NCBI GenBank assembly: GCA_021401465.1
Contig: JADDMT010000037.1
Coordinates: 124,001 to 188,000 of the forward strand
Source: Teratosphaeria epicoccoides
Lineage: Eukaryota > Ascomycota > Dothideomycetes > Mycosphaerellales > Teratosphaeriaceae
DNA: 64,000 bases
Direction: 5' to 3'
Positions 31,287 through 41,280 of the stretch are shown here, piece by piece. Numbering within the stretch: the first letter of the stretch is position 1; every line of letters starts with the position of its first letter. Position numbers and translations under genes: made by a program. Under the pieces are notes generated by a model that saw only the letters and a list, made by a program, of their open reading frames with translations, was not told where the DNA came from and searched no databases.

Positions 31287-33125
31287 GTCGATGATAGATG
31301 TCGAGATGGTGATGAATGTTGGGATTGCGACAGTGTGGGGCGTAGATTGCTTTGTCGCTCGTTCGCGGATTCAGTTAGTACAGGACGCGAGGCGGGCGGA
31401 AAGAGCGGGTTAATGCAACACACAGCACGATCGTAGATCAGCGGAAGAGAAGGATGCCTCAATCAGAAACGCTTAGTCCAGGTTGTCCCGGTATGTTGCT
31501 AGACTTCCTTGTTGCCCTTCGGCTGTTGTGGACAGAGTTTGATTAGTGCAAGCACATGGGTCTGCAACAGCAAGAGACTTCATGCGGCTTGCACTCATAT
31601 CACAGTATCTTCGCGCTATTAGTTAAGCCGTCATAGACAGGATGGTGCACCCTTTTGGACAAGCTCGCCCCAGGGTGCGCTTGGAAACAATCTTCTTTGC
31701 CTTCGCAGAAGTATACTACTTGGCTTAATCAACGTATAGCTCGCCAGTGAGCAATGCTCCCACGCGTATCACCAAAATCCTCAGGCACCACGCGAGGCCC
31801 AGAACACCAGGTCCTTCCACACCTCCCGTCCACACAGCTGCGAACAAGAAGCGATCAAGAACGTGACAAAGACAACCCCGGCAAGCGATGGCCTAACATT
31901 TTCCCCCGATAACCTTCGAGTTGTAACAATCATAATATGTCGGCTGCTGGAAAGGTGTGGTTCCTACGCATTTGCAATGGTCTGGACATCTCTGGTTTTG
32001 TCGCCACTCCCAGTAAGTGACATCGGAAATTGGTTCGATTATCCTCTTGCAGGTATCCTACGGCGACAGACTTCTGTTAGCGTCTCGTGTGTCCAAGTAG
32101 GCTTACTGCTGCGTAGGGTAGATTAAGAGACGCATACGACGCCGTTGCCATCTGGACTACATCGCTGAATTGTCATATCTTGTCAGCGAGGCACACATGG
32201 GACTGATTTTGTCAACAATAACACTGACTTTTTGGTTTTCATCAGATGAAGGGCATCTATCACTCGCAAATACTCGTGGAAGCGCAAGCGCAAGCAGATA
32301 CAGTCGACCGATGCTAATGTGCATTTTGAGCGGCTATGGTACTTTTGTAGACAGTGCACTCGTGTATCATAAAAATCGGCGGGGCGAAGTAGGTTAGGGA
32401 GGTGAAGTATACGACTCTTGGTATATTTATGCCGCAGCTGGAAGCCCGTCAGAATGAATGCTAGACAGGGAAGGAGCCTGCGGTTGTTCTTGACGGACAT
32501 CGGCGGGCTGTGACAGTGTCTGGAGCCAAGGTCTAAACACTTGCCAGGACCAGTCGGCCCTTTACGGTCGAGCTACATTTACTTGGCTCAGGCTGATACA
32601 ATCGTGACCTCGGAAGCCATCGGACAGCGCGTCCGGTAGGTAGGCGCTGCAGCTGCCTGAGATTCAAGCATAGGAGCTTTGCATACCTAGTTGCCAAGCT
32701 GATGAATAGAGTTGACGTAACGTGAAACGGGGGCACTGTAGATCAGAGACGGGTCAACCGACGATCATCGCCGCCAGCTCCGGTTAGTAGTGAAGTGTCG
32801 CTTTTGAGACCATGGAATTCAATGTTGCATCCGAACTGGATCAACTAGAGTATCAGTCCAATTGAATCTATCCGCTGAGTTGCTTCCCTGTACTTGGCTG
32901 TGAACCGGTGTTTTAGTATTGCGCTGATAATGCAGATGGGACATTTTGCCTTATCGTCATGTTCTACATATTTTTTTGGTTCTGGCACCCTATGCCTTCC
33001 GCCCACTGCCGAGATGCCACTAGTCCCATCACGTGCCCATAGAGAAATCCCCGGGATGCGCCGTGGCATGTTCCTTCCTATTCCGGACTATCGCCACTTC
33101 CAGTCTTGCATTCACCTGCACCACA
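31287..33125. other. Long intergenic stretch (1.8 kb)
   Basis: No supportable gene. Frames are below 110 codons and overlap on both strands. It looks slightly more AT-rich than the flanks around 31.9-32.5 kb, but without the CTA/TAG excess of the RIP relic. Promoters of the secreted-peptide gene and of the membrane-protein gene are expected at the two ends. Confidence 0.45.
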
Positions 33126-34223
33126 ATGGACAACATCGTCCGCCAAAGTGGAATATTGGAATCCGCTGCCCTCGTAAGGGAGGATGTAATCAGCTATTCC
33201 GGCGCTGCAATTTTTTGGCTGTACATTGTTGCGGCCCTTGCATTTAGCTCAATAACCATCTTCACCATCTGGAAACACTGAGACAGCGAAACAAACACAT
33301 CATCGATCCTCAAAATGAACGGCGTATCGCTTTGCTCACCGCATTGGCTGTCATCAGCTTCGTCGTTCTGTCAGTCAGCATGCTCAAAGTGTTAATTCAT
33401 TCATTCTCAACATGGAGCACTTCGCACAGCCAGGACATAGATCAAGGCATGCTTCACGCTATCTGGAAATGGTCAATCACCTCAAGACTATTCCGAGACT
33501 TTGGCGAAGCGATTGTAGCAAACAGACCTCGCTACCTCTGGACCCAGAACGAGTTGTTTACGACATACTCTGCTTGCATTTACATGGTTATCGAAGGTGT
33601 GACTCCCTTGTATTGCCATAGCACTTGGATATTCACTGACCGACTTTAAAGGTAAACGCCACGCAGTACCACGCCTTTGGTCCCTCTTTGGCCTCGCTCA
33701 AATCCTTCCAATCTCCTTTGCACAGAATCTGTTCTTCGTAGCATTACTGGATCAGCCTATCGTGAAGCGAAACGTGACGACCGATCGAATGGCAGATGTC
33801 GGAGCCATGATAGCGTATGGGTATCTCCTTCATGTCGCTCCCCAGACTGCGGGCTCCCGGTTGCTCATCTACGTGATTCTCGGAGCGAGAGCTATTCTTT
33901 TGCATCCATACTTCACGGTCTATCAGAGCACGCGACCTGGAGTCGGCACCACAGCTGCAGATTTGCAGAACGTGTTTCAAGGCGGTGCAGCAGCGGTGAT
34001 GGCGGTATCTGTCTATCAGACCTTCACACAGTACTCGTTGTCAGAGGTCATGACCGCTGTCTTCGAACATCCGGCAGTCAGCGCGCTTGGGTGCGACTCA
34101 GTCAGTGCTGCAATAAGTATTGCAATATGGAATCCGTTCGGGCAAGTCAACGAAATAGGCGAATCGCAAAAATCGCTGGCCGGCGAGGATGGCAAGGGCC
34201 AAGAAGTCAAAGTGGTGCAATAG
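33126..34223 (+). pseudogene. Multi-pass membrane protein with one-base frameshift
   Basis: Starting at the ATG at 33126, the frame gives MDNIVRQSGILESAALVRED and a first membrane segment (IFWLYIVAALAFSSITIFTIW). It then meets a stop at 33279. The continuation, TLRQRNKHIIDPQNERRIAL and a second membrane segment, lies in the frame one base back. The shift falls in the AAA run at 33273-33275, and one missing A explains it. No intron fits in the space. Downstream, an intron at 33597-33651 (GTGTGA donor, CTGAC branch, AAAG acceptor) keeps phase, and the rest runs to 34223 with about four more hydrophobic segments (for example RLLIYVILGARAILL). The family is unknown to me. Either the allele is freshly broken or the assembly lost one base of the run. 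Confidence 0.6.
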
Positions 34224-34568
34224 CAAGAAAAATATCACCGCTACGATACTTCCATGGCAGAGCTGGAGTGCAGCGCTTGACAAGTCGCACACTTCAAGAA
34301 GGACATGTCTTTCGTCTGAATTTTCGTTCTTTTTCATTATATTGGACCACTTTCAGTCATCTGTCGTGCTTTATGGTCCAGAACACCCCCAAAGGCTCCA
34401 AGATGGGCACGAAACTGCATGTGAGCATGACCACACAGTCACTCGCCAAATTGACGACAGATGATGACAGAAAGCACGCTGGCGTAAATGGTCGTGACTG
34501 CAGAGCGCGGAAAGTAGGAATGGCGAGACTGCTCCCACCACATCAGAGGCTACGATGGCCCTGCCATT
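34224..34568. other. Convergent intergenic region
   Basis: About 345 bases between the membrane-protein gene and the first of the two paralogues. Nothing recognisable. Confidence 0.4.
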
Positions 34569-35468
34569 TCAGTCAGTCTTTGACTGAGCAGTCACTCCTC
34601 GCTTAGCAACTCGCATCATCTCCCGATCACGCTCAGTCTTCACCTTCCGAGCAGCAAAAACAAGATACTCCACCAGAGTCTGAATATCCATATTCAACTC
34701 CACGTCACGAGGATGATATGTCCGGAAGTCATTGACCACATCTTGTAGCTCGTCCCGCAAATCTCCGGCCTTCATCGTGGGACCACGTTTGTGTTCCGCA
34801 GAGCTGAGCCAATGCCACAATGCCAGATGTAGTTCATCCCAGATCTCTTGCTGGGCTGCACAGTACTTGTCGCGGCGAGCAGCGGCTAAGATGGGCAGGA
34901 GCTTGACCATAGCAGTCAAGTGAACATGAAGGTCCGAGGAGCCGGTTCGAATGCGCAAAGTTGCTGGCACCAATTGTGTCGCCTCGGAGAGGCGGAGGAG
35001 ATACGATATTGTCGAGTTATACGCTATTGCCAATCGCTCTGGGAAACGAGGGAATCCTTCATCCTGCATGTCGATCAGTTTCGCTCGCTCGGCGGCAGAG
35101 ATGTCTCGTAGCACAGCCTCACCAGTCACCTCCATGCGTGCGTGATGGGCCTGGGCGCCTGCTATTCGTTCGGCAAGGCGCTTTCTCGCTCGAGTCTGGG
35201 CTCTGCCACGGGGCAGATCTGCAATTCTTGTTGAGGACGGCTTGCGTGGCGTGCCTACCTGGAGCTTTGGTCGATTCCGAACGGCTTTTTGAGGCGAGAA
35301 GATGATGATCGCCTCTTCTTTCGAGCCGCCTACGGTGTTTATGGCTGTCGCGGCATCGTCGTTTCTGAATAATTGGACACGAGCGGTCTCGCGGAAGGTG
35401 ATGCTCTGGGGTGCTGGTGTCAGTCCGGCGAATGTTCCTGGTAGTGGGAGTAGTAAGTTGGAGAACAT
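34569..35468 (-). CDS. Unknown protein, tandem paralogue A
   Basis: A single exon of 299 aa from the ATG at 35468 (MFSNLLLPLPGTFAGLTPAP). The frame is open a little further upstream, but only with non-ATG codons. The N-terminal third is Arg/Lys-rich and polar, and the middle and C-terminal parts look helical. No signal peptide, membrane segment or known motif. The C-terminal ~130 residues match the gene at 35956-37005: STISYLLRLSEATQLVPATL, then a segment with LTAMVKLLPIL, and near the end DIQTLVEYLVFAARKVKTE. The two genes are adjacent on the same strand, as expected from an old tandem duplication. Confidence 0.65.
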   Translation of the reverse strand: MFSNLLLPLPGTFAGLTPAPQSITFRETARVQLFRNDDAATAINTVGGSKEEAIIIFSPQKAVRNRPKLQVGTPRKPSSTRIADLPRGRAQTRARKRLAERIAGAQAHHARMEVTGEAVLRDISAAERAKLIDMQDEGFPRFPERLAIAYNSTISYLLRLSEATQLVPATLRIRTGSSDLHVHLTAMVKLLPILAAARRDKYCAAQQEIWDELHLALWHWLSSAEHKRGPTMKAGDLRDELQDVVNDFRTYHPRDVELNMDIQTLVEYLVFAARKVKTERDREMMRVAKRGVTAQSKTD

Positions 35469-35955
35469 GGTTTGCGTTTTGACTCTCAAGTCGCCTGATG
35501 TAGTCGTTGCGAGTGAGGGCAAATTGTTGAAGGCAGGTACAGTTATGTCGCGGCGAGACGATTAATGTAAGCTGCATGGCGACCATACAGAATAGTGTTG
35601 TGGTAATGCTTTCCTTTGTTGTCGATACAATTACTTATAAACGTCTGTCCACAATGAAGAAGAGGGCGAACTGCACGATGGAGTGGCACGATTTCTTTCA
35701 AGACCCAGGGGCGCCAGCATCGCCCCGTATGAATTGTCCACAGTACGTATTCCGGCGTCGTGGATACGTCTTGACCCTCAATCAGCGGCGTTGATCGAAT
35801 CTGTAGCATGAGTTAGACTAAAGTTGAGTAGAACAAAGTTGAACAAATTTGTGCATTTTTCCGTGAAAATTGTGATCCATGTTGAGCTCGTCTTCATTCG
35901 CCGCAAGAACTGTGGGCCTGCCACATACCAAGCCTCCACCACCTAAACGCCTAAC
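35469..35955. other. Intergenic between paralogues
   Basis: About 490 bases holding the promoter of paralogue A. AT-rich patches near 35820-35880 only; no gene seen. Confidence 0.4.
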
Positions 35956-37005
35956 CTAAACCCGAGTCTGCACCTTAGAAGCAGCAAAAAGCACATACTG
36001 CACCAAAGTCCTCACATCGGTATCAAACGCCCCATCAGGATCCCACGCCTTGAAGCGCTCCTGATCAACCTTATCAAGCATGACCTGCTGGGTCCCGGCG
36101 GTGTGTAGCGCCGCGCCCGCTGCCTTCTCCCCCGCCCTGCGACAATACTTCCCGATCCTCACACCGATCTCCTCCAGAAGGCCTGCCTGAAGCTTGCTGT
36201 AGCGATGCTCATGGTCCTTCAGGGTGTCCAGTGCGTGCAGCAGCGAGACGATGGCGTAGATGTGGTCGGTGAGTCCGCTGTCTAGAGTGATGGAGGTAGG
36301 GACGGAGCGGGCGGATCCGAAGTCGTTCAGGAGGAAGGACGTGGCTAGCGTGAAGGCCGCCAATGTTTCGGACGAGTGTTCACTGTCCTGCGTGTCATTG
36401 GCATCCGTGTCTGCACGCCCGACGACCGAATCGTGAGTCGATCCTCCATCCCCCTGTTCTTCCATCTCCTTGAAACGAAAGTCCCTGGCGGCAAGATCCA
36501 GTAAATGGTCCTTCTCCACGCAGTTCAAAGCCCTCAGTGGAAGCGGCTGCTCAGTAACCTCTTTATGAAGCACTTTAGCCCTCCACCAAGCGCTAACCTG
36601 CGCTTGCGGAACCCAATGACGAAGCCATCCCGACTCCTTAAGCTCAGCAAATAGCTCCAAGTCTTCCAGGTCCCATCCCTTCCCCAAATCCTCCTTGATT
36701 TGAGCTGGATCCTTGAGATCTGTCTTCCAATCATCAGAGGAGCCAGCAACGGAGGGGACCTGCTCATCATCGTCAGCTGGAGAACCAGGGGCCCAAGAAG
36801 CCTGAGTCATGTCAGGGGACTCTGCACCGCAGAACTCCCTCATATGGACCGTGGGAAGGAAACTTACAGCCTTTCGCTTTGGTGCGGGCGGCGGATTGAC
36901 CTCCTTGGGTGTGTCCGGCACACTGCTACGCTGGATGTATCCCTGCACATTGATGCAGATTACGACGGCTGGATCTGGCCCGGCCATCATCGTGAGAAAG
37001 TCCAT
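35956..37005 (-). CDS. Unknown protein, tandem paralogue B
   Basis: A single exon of 349 aa from the ATG at 37005 (MDFLTMMAGPDPAVVICINV). The frame extends further upstream without an ATG. It has an acidic, Ser-rich middle and helical C-terminal half. The C-terminal segments TDHIYAIVSLLHALDTLKDH, LLEEIGVRIGKYCRRAGEKA and DVRTLVQYVLFAASKVQTRV line up with those of paralogue A in the same order and spacing. The Trp-rich segment GWLRHWVPQAQVSAWWRAKV is absent from A. No family recognised. It may belong to a lineage-specific expanded family. Confidence 0.65.
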   Translation of the reverse strand: MDFLTMMAGPDPAVVICINVQGYIQRSSVPDTPKEVNPPPAPKRKAVSFLPTVHMREFCGAESPDMTQASWAPGSPADDDEQVPSVAGSSDDWKTDLKDPAQIKEDLGKGWDLEDLELFAELKESGWLRHWVPQAQVSAWWRAKVLHKEVTEQPLPLRALNCVEKDHLLDLAARDFRFKEMEEQGDGGSTHDSVVGRADTDANDTQDSEHSSETLAAFTLATSFLLNDFGSARSVPTSITLDSGLTDHIYAIVSLLHALDTLKDHEHRYSKLQAGLLEEIGVRIGKYCRRAGEKAAGAALHTAGTQQVMLDKVDQERFKAWDPDGAFDTDVRTLVQYVLFAASKVQTRV

Positions 37006-37566
37006 CTTTGCCGAACGTCCTGTCGATGAAGCGATGAGTGAGGGTGAATACCGCTTGCGACCAAGCACCAAGCACAAGCGAGAAGTCAAATCTGATCCAG
37101 ATCCGTCATGAAGTGTTCATCATTTAATACTGAACGCAATGCTTTGTAGACATCCTGCCTTTGTTGATCGTGGTCAGACTTCGGACATAGTGATCGAGAC
37201 AATGCGTCGTAGGATCGCAGCAAACCCATGGATCAATTGAGACAATGCATTGTTGTCTTACTGCAACCAGTTCTCGCAGATTGCCAGACGAAGTCTTCTC
37301 TAGATTACTGATAGCAAGGGAGATCACCAGTCTGCTATGCACTTGGGACGGTTCTTACCGATAGTCTGATTTCTGCTGTTGGGGCCTGATTAGCGCCGCA
37401 GGCAACCGAAACATAGAGTATTTTCTGTAAACATCTTCGTTTCTGGTTAAATCAGTCCAGCTCGGCCAATACCCTACTATGCTGTCGACCTCGGAACTGA
37501 AGGTGTATACGCACCCACGCATATCTTACACATTCACATACTTGTCTCACCAATCGAAGATGCGTC
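37006..37566. other. Intergenic
   Basis: About 560 bases between paralogue B and the PRE10 stop, both minus strand. Nothing beyond short frames. Confidence 0.4.
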
Positions 37567-38568
37567 CTACTCCTCCATCTTACCCTCCTCGTCGTCATCA
37601 TCACCCTCTAGTGACTTTTTCGCCAACCGCTCGGCTTCGTCCTTCAGCTCCTTGGGTACCTCCTCGTGTCTGCCCTTGGTCGGCCCGTTCACCGAGCTGA
37701 TCCAGGTCAACTCGAGCTCAAAGTCCTTGTCCTTGCTGTCCTCATGCGCCACATAGATGATGCGCGCCGCCTCTTTTACACCCTCCTCCAAGCCGATAGC
37801 CTCTCCGTCCTTTGGATCCAGCTTCAGCTTCTCCAACTCTGCTTTCGCCGCCTGCCTGCCCTTGCCAGTTGCTGCGCCATAGTAGCCCCAGTACAAGCCT
37901 GACGGTTCGATCATGTACAGGTATGGTCCGCCCTCCTTCACGCCCTGCGTCTTGCCTCCACTCCCTAACTTGGGCCCCGAGCCGACCGCGCCATCGACGT
38001 CGACTTCTGTCTCGGCGTCCCAGCCTCCGACGATTGCTGTGATGCCGAAGGGGCGGACGGATGAGAAGAGGGTGTAAGCTTGGACGTATGCGCCCATGCG
38101 GTTGGCGAGGGATGAGACGGGGATTGGTGCCTTGTGCGTGCTGCGCCAGCTCGATGCTTCATCGCGTGCGCGGGATACGAAGTGGCGACCGTCGGGTAGG
38201 AGGCCAGAGTGCACCTATTCCATCCTCATCAGCCATCGCAGCTCGCAGCTCGAATTGCCATAGCGTTCTCGCTTCCTCATACCACACCGATATTCCTGTC
38301 GACCGTCGCTATCCGCTTGTTGGCATCCTTCTTCAGCAGCTTGCTCGTGACGAGCTTCTCCAGTGCCAAGACTACGCCGTCCTTGCATCTGATACCAATC
38401 GCCGTCCCGCCGTTCTCTACCGCCTTAACCGCGTACTCGACTTGGAAGTTGCGGCCGTCAGGCGAGAAGACGGAATTGGAAAGATCGTAGCCGGTACCTA
38501 TCGACGTCTGTGGGAGTGGTCAGTTGTTGTGTAGAGCACGTGAGGCTACAGGAGCTGCTGCTGACCAT
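37567..38568 (-). CDS. PRE10: 20S proteasome subunit alpha-7 (C8/PSMA3 type)
   Basis: Three exons: 38568-38566 (the ATG alone), 38507-38283 and 38214-37567, giving 291 aa. The first intron (58 bp) follows the start codon directly. Splicing gives MTSIGTGYDLSNSVFSPDGR and FQVEYAVKAVENGGTAIG, the alpha-subunit signature, and the KLLKKDANKRIATVD segment typical of alpha-7. Exon 3 begins VHSGLLPDGRHFVSRAR and includes the ATGKGRQAAKAELEKL helix. The tail is strongly acidic (EGDDDDEEGKMEE), as in other alpha-7 subunits. It is a structural ring subunit and has no catalytic Thr. It is divergent from the gene at 39662. Confidence 0.95.
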
Positions 38569-39661
38569 GGCGCCTGCGTTCGTGGATGTGTCTCAATGTC
38601 GGTATCAATCGCGCTTGATATAGGCCAAACAGCAATAGTTTGATGTGTCAATTGACTGGTCTGGAATTCGACGACAATATGCACGAGGTGGCTGTAGGAT
38701 TGTCACGAAGATGGGTGGGTTACTTGTAAATACTAGGTATCAACCTGAACTGGCGGACACAACATGAGTCAGGTTTGCAAAGCGTTTGATGATGATCGAT
38801 ATATATATGTACCTCGGGGATCTCACTCAATAATAATAAACAATATACAAATCTGTCTGTCTGTCCATGCTTCCATCTGCCAGTGCTATTTGTTATTCTT
38901 GCCTTCGTGAGAACCGCTTCATCACCCACTCATCCACCACGTCGCCGCCTCTCGCTGCCCGATGAGCTCTGTCCGCCAATAACAACAGCTCGAGCCGCGA
39001 GCGCAGCGGCCACTAGCAACGTTTCAGTTTAGTATCTCGCCGTCATCTGCCCACTACCACTCCTTCTCATACCACATCCCCCACCTCTTCTACCACTCCT
39101 GACCTTCTGCTTCTTCGCCGACACGGATCTAGATAGCTGTTGATAGTCTATACAGATACTCTGTTGAATGAGAGCACCTGGCTTTGTTCGCTGCAGAAAC
39201 AACGATTCCGCTCACGCGAGTCTACACAATAGCGGCACTCCCTTCCAGACCGACTCCGCTCCGCCGGGTGTTCTTTGTGCTGGAGAAAATTGTGCCAGCC
39301 CGAGCACGCGCAGGAGCAGAGCGGGCCCAGTTTGAGCACGCCGAGAATATCTCTTTAACTCTTCTAACTCTAGGAGGAGCCGAAGCGGAGGTGTGGACTA
39401 CTTTTAGGTCGTGATCGGAGGCATCTCATCCGGACTAGATGCACGGTTGGCCTCTACTGGTGCACTATTGCGAGGCTTGCACCTATAACACCCCAGTTCC
39501 CTACGGATCTGACGTCTGGAAAACAGAGCACACTTGCTCACACGTAAGCTAGGCGTTGTCAAGCAGGCCGAACCTCCTGTGCTTCGACACAGGCTGACTT
39601 TCATATGCAGTGCGGCATGCGATCAGTAGGAGCAGACATCGCCGGAGCGAGTGCAGGAACC
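38569..39661. promoter_or_regulatory. Divergent intergenic region, PRE10 side and 39.66-kb gene side
   Basis: About 1.1 kb between two divergent starts. No gene is supported; frames are below 80 codons. I looked for the yeast proteasome element GGTGGCAAA and found no exact copy. Confidence 0.4.
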
Positions 39662-40600
39662 ATGAATCAATCTCAGCATGACGAGCTGGCGCAGCTCTTT
39701 GCCCAGAGCATGCAGCTCTCACAAGCCGCCCAGTTCCAACAAGTACAATCAACACAACAGCAACAACAGCAGCCGCCGCCGCCGATGGTAGTCGAGAATG
39801 TGCCTCAGCAGAACGAGAAAGCGGAGGAGAGGATGCATTTTATCTCAAGCCATTACACCCCTACGGCTCACATCCGCCCAGATACAACATCTGAGCCGTC
39901 CCGAAGTCCCCCACCTCCATATAATGAGGCGATCATGCCCGAGGCCATGGCTGAGACGCTCCGCCAAAATTCCATCGATCCTTACGCTCTCCTGCCCAAC
40001 CAAGTGCATCTCTTCCAGAATGCTGACTATGAACAGCGTCTCAGACTCCTCGAGCTGTGGCGGATCGCACCTCCCACTTACACAGCGAAGGAGAACATTG
40101 GAGGCGTAGGCAAATGGGCCCCAACCAGTGTGGCCAAGGAGGAAGCGGACGCCCAAGCGAGGTACGAGCAGATGATGCAGGCTAGGCAGCAACGGACGGA
40201 GGAGCACATGTTGGACACCCATATCGTCGAACCTATCTCGCCGATCAGAGAAGCCGGCGAGCCAGCATGGCCACCGGCTGCAAGATTGCGGGCTGCTTCA
40301 ATCGCCGCTGGAATGCAGAACAAAGGTGGCATGGATGCTGAGCCATACATCATCAGTGGATACCAGGCGGAGCAGCGCGTCCAGAGCATGAGCATGGACC
40401 CGGTGTATGCTGCAGGTCTTTGGCAAGCCCCAAGCTACGCACAAGCTCAAAGCAATCCAATGGAAGACCAGTATGGAATGTACCAGCAGATTCGGAACCA
40501 CGCGGACTGGGAGGCGATGAATGAGAGGGTTACACGCGAGAAGTTGACGGTAATGTATGGATCTATCGATCCGGTGGCAGATGACGACATGGTCATGTGA
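39662..40600 (+). CDS. Gln/Pro-rich protein, unknown
   Basis: A single exon of 312 aa from the ATG at 39662 (MNQSQHDELAQLFAQSMQLS). The frame is open back to 39605, where another ATG would add 19 residues of poor quality. The N-terminal 60 residues are Gln-rich with runs of Gln and Pro, then comes SRSPPPPYNEA, a PPPY motif of the kind bound by WW domains of Rsp5-type ubiquitin ligases. The middle holds the well-formed helical segment DYEQRLRLLELWRIAPPTY. The rest is Ala/Met/Gln-rich. No membrane segment. Possibly an adaptor or a transcription-related protein; function unknown. Confidence 0.65.
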   Translation: MNQSQHDELAQLFAQSMQLSQAAQFQQVQSTQQQQQQPPPPMVVENVPQQNEKAEERMHFISSHYTPTAHIRPDTTSEPSRSPPPPYNEAIMPEAMAETLRQNSIDPYALLPNQVHLFQNADYEQRLRLLELWRIAPPTYTAKENIGGVGKWAPTSVAKEEADAQARYEQMMQARQQRTEEHMLDTHIVEPISPIREAGEPAWPPAARLRAASIAAGMQNKGGMDAEPYIISGYQAEQRVQSMSMDPVYAAGLWQAPSYAQAQSNPMEDQYGMYQQIRNHADWEAMNERVTREKLTVMYGSIDPVADDDMVM

Positions 40601-41280
40601 AGTGGTTGATGGAGACTGGAGATACCTTGGGATGACTTTCGGCCCGGCATAGCGTGCAGGATTACACATTGCAGGAGTCGAGAGAGGACGGGACATACCA
40701 CTTGGAAAGGGTTGTTGTGATCGGCGGCTCGTGAGTGCTCATTGTATTTATAATGAAAAGCACGAGCCTTTTTTGGTGATGTCTTTCCTTAACTGCTGTC
40801 TTTGCCCACTTGCGACATTGTGGGCGAAGTGCAGCTCTTGGAGGATAATGCAAGGATTCAGAACATCCGGACGATGCCGATGGCCTGCTCGCATACGTAT
40901 GATGCTTCTCAGCCCCTTTCAAAACATGGAAGTTGCCATGACATGTGGCCGCGACCCTGACTCACCGAGCATGTGAAAGTGCTTAGTCATTCGGCGGGGA
41001 AAGCTCGGGGCTCTGACGTGATTCACGCTCGAGCTGCAGATGCACGCGTTGTCGTGGCGGCCTTAGAACGTCAAACACGACCAAAACTTCTGTCGACCGA
41101 GAAGTATCCCGCTTCTGCATCCTTCTTCAACGAACACGGCCAGCTTCAAGACAGGAGAAGTTTCATTCGGAGCATCCGCTACTTTGAATCCCCAACTCCA
41201 TCGTCCAAAGAGCAGCCAAGTCTACAGCTCGAATCGCGTAAGCAATTCGACCCTCCGAGACCGACCATACACGCGCAATT
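40601..41280. other. Intergenic
   Basis: About 680 bases between the Gln/Pro-rich gene and the UBX5 gene, same strand. It should hold a 3' UTR and the UBX5 promoter. Nothing else seen. Confidence 0.4.

Noticed and set aside
32025..32050. GGTTCGATTA, like a tRNA B-box
   Set aside because: The flanks do not pair into a cloverleaf.
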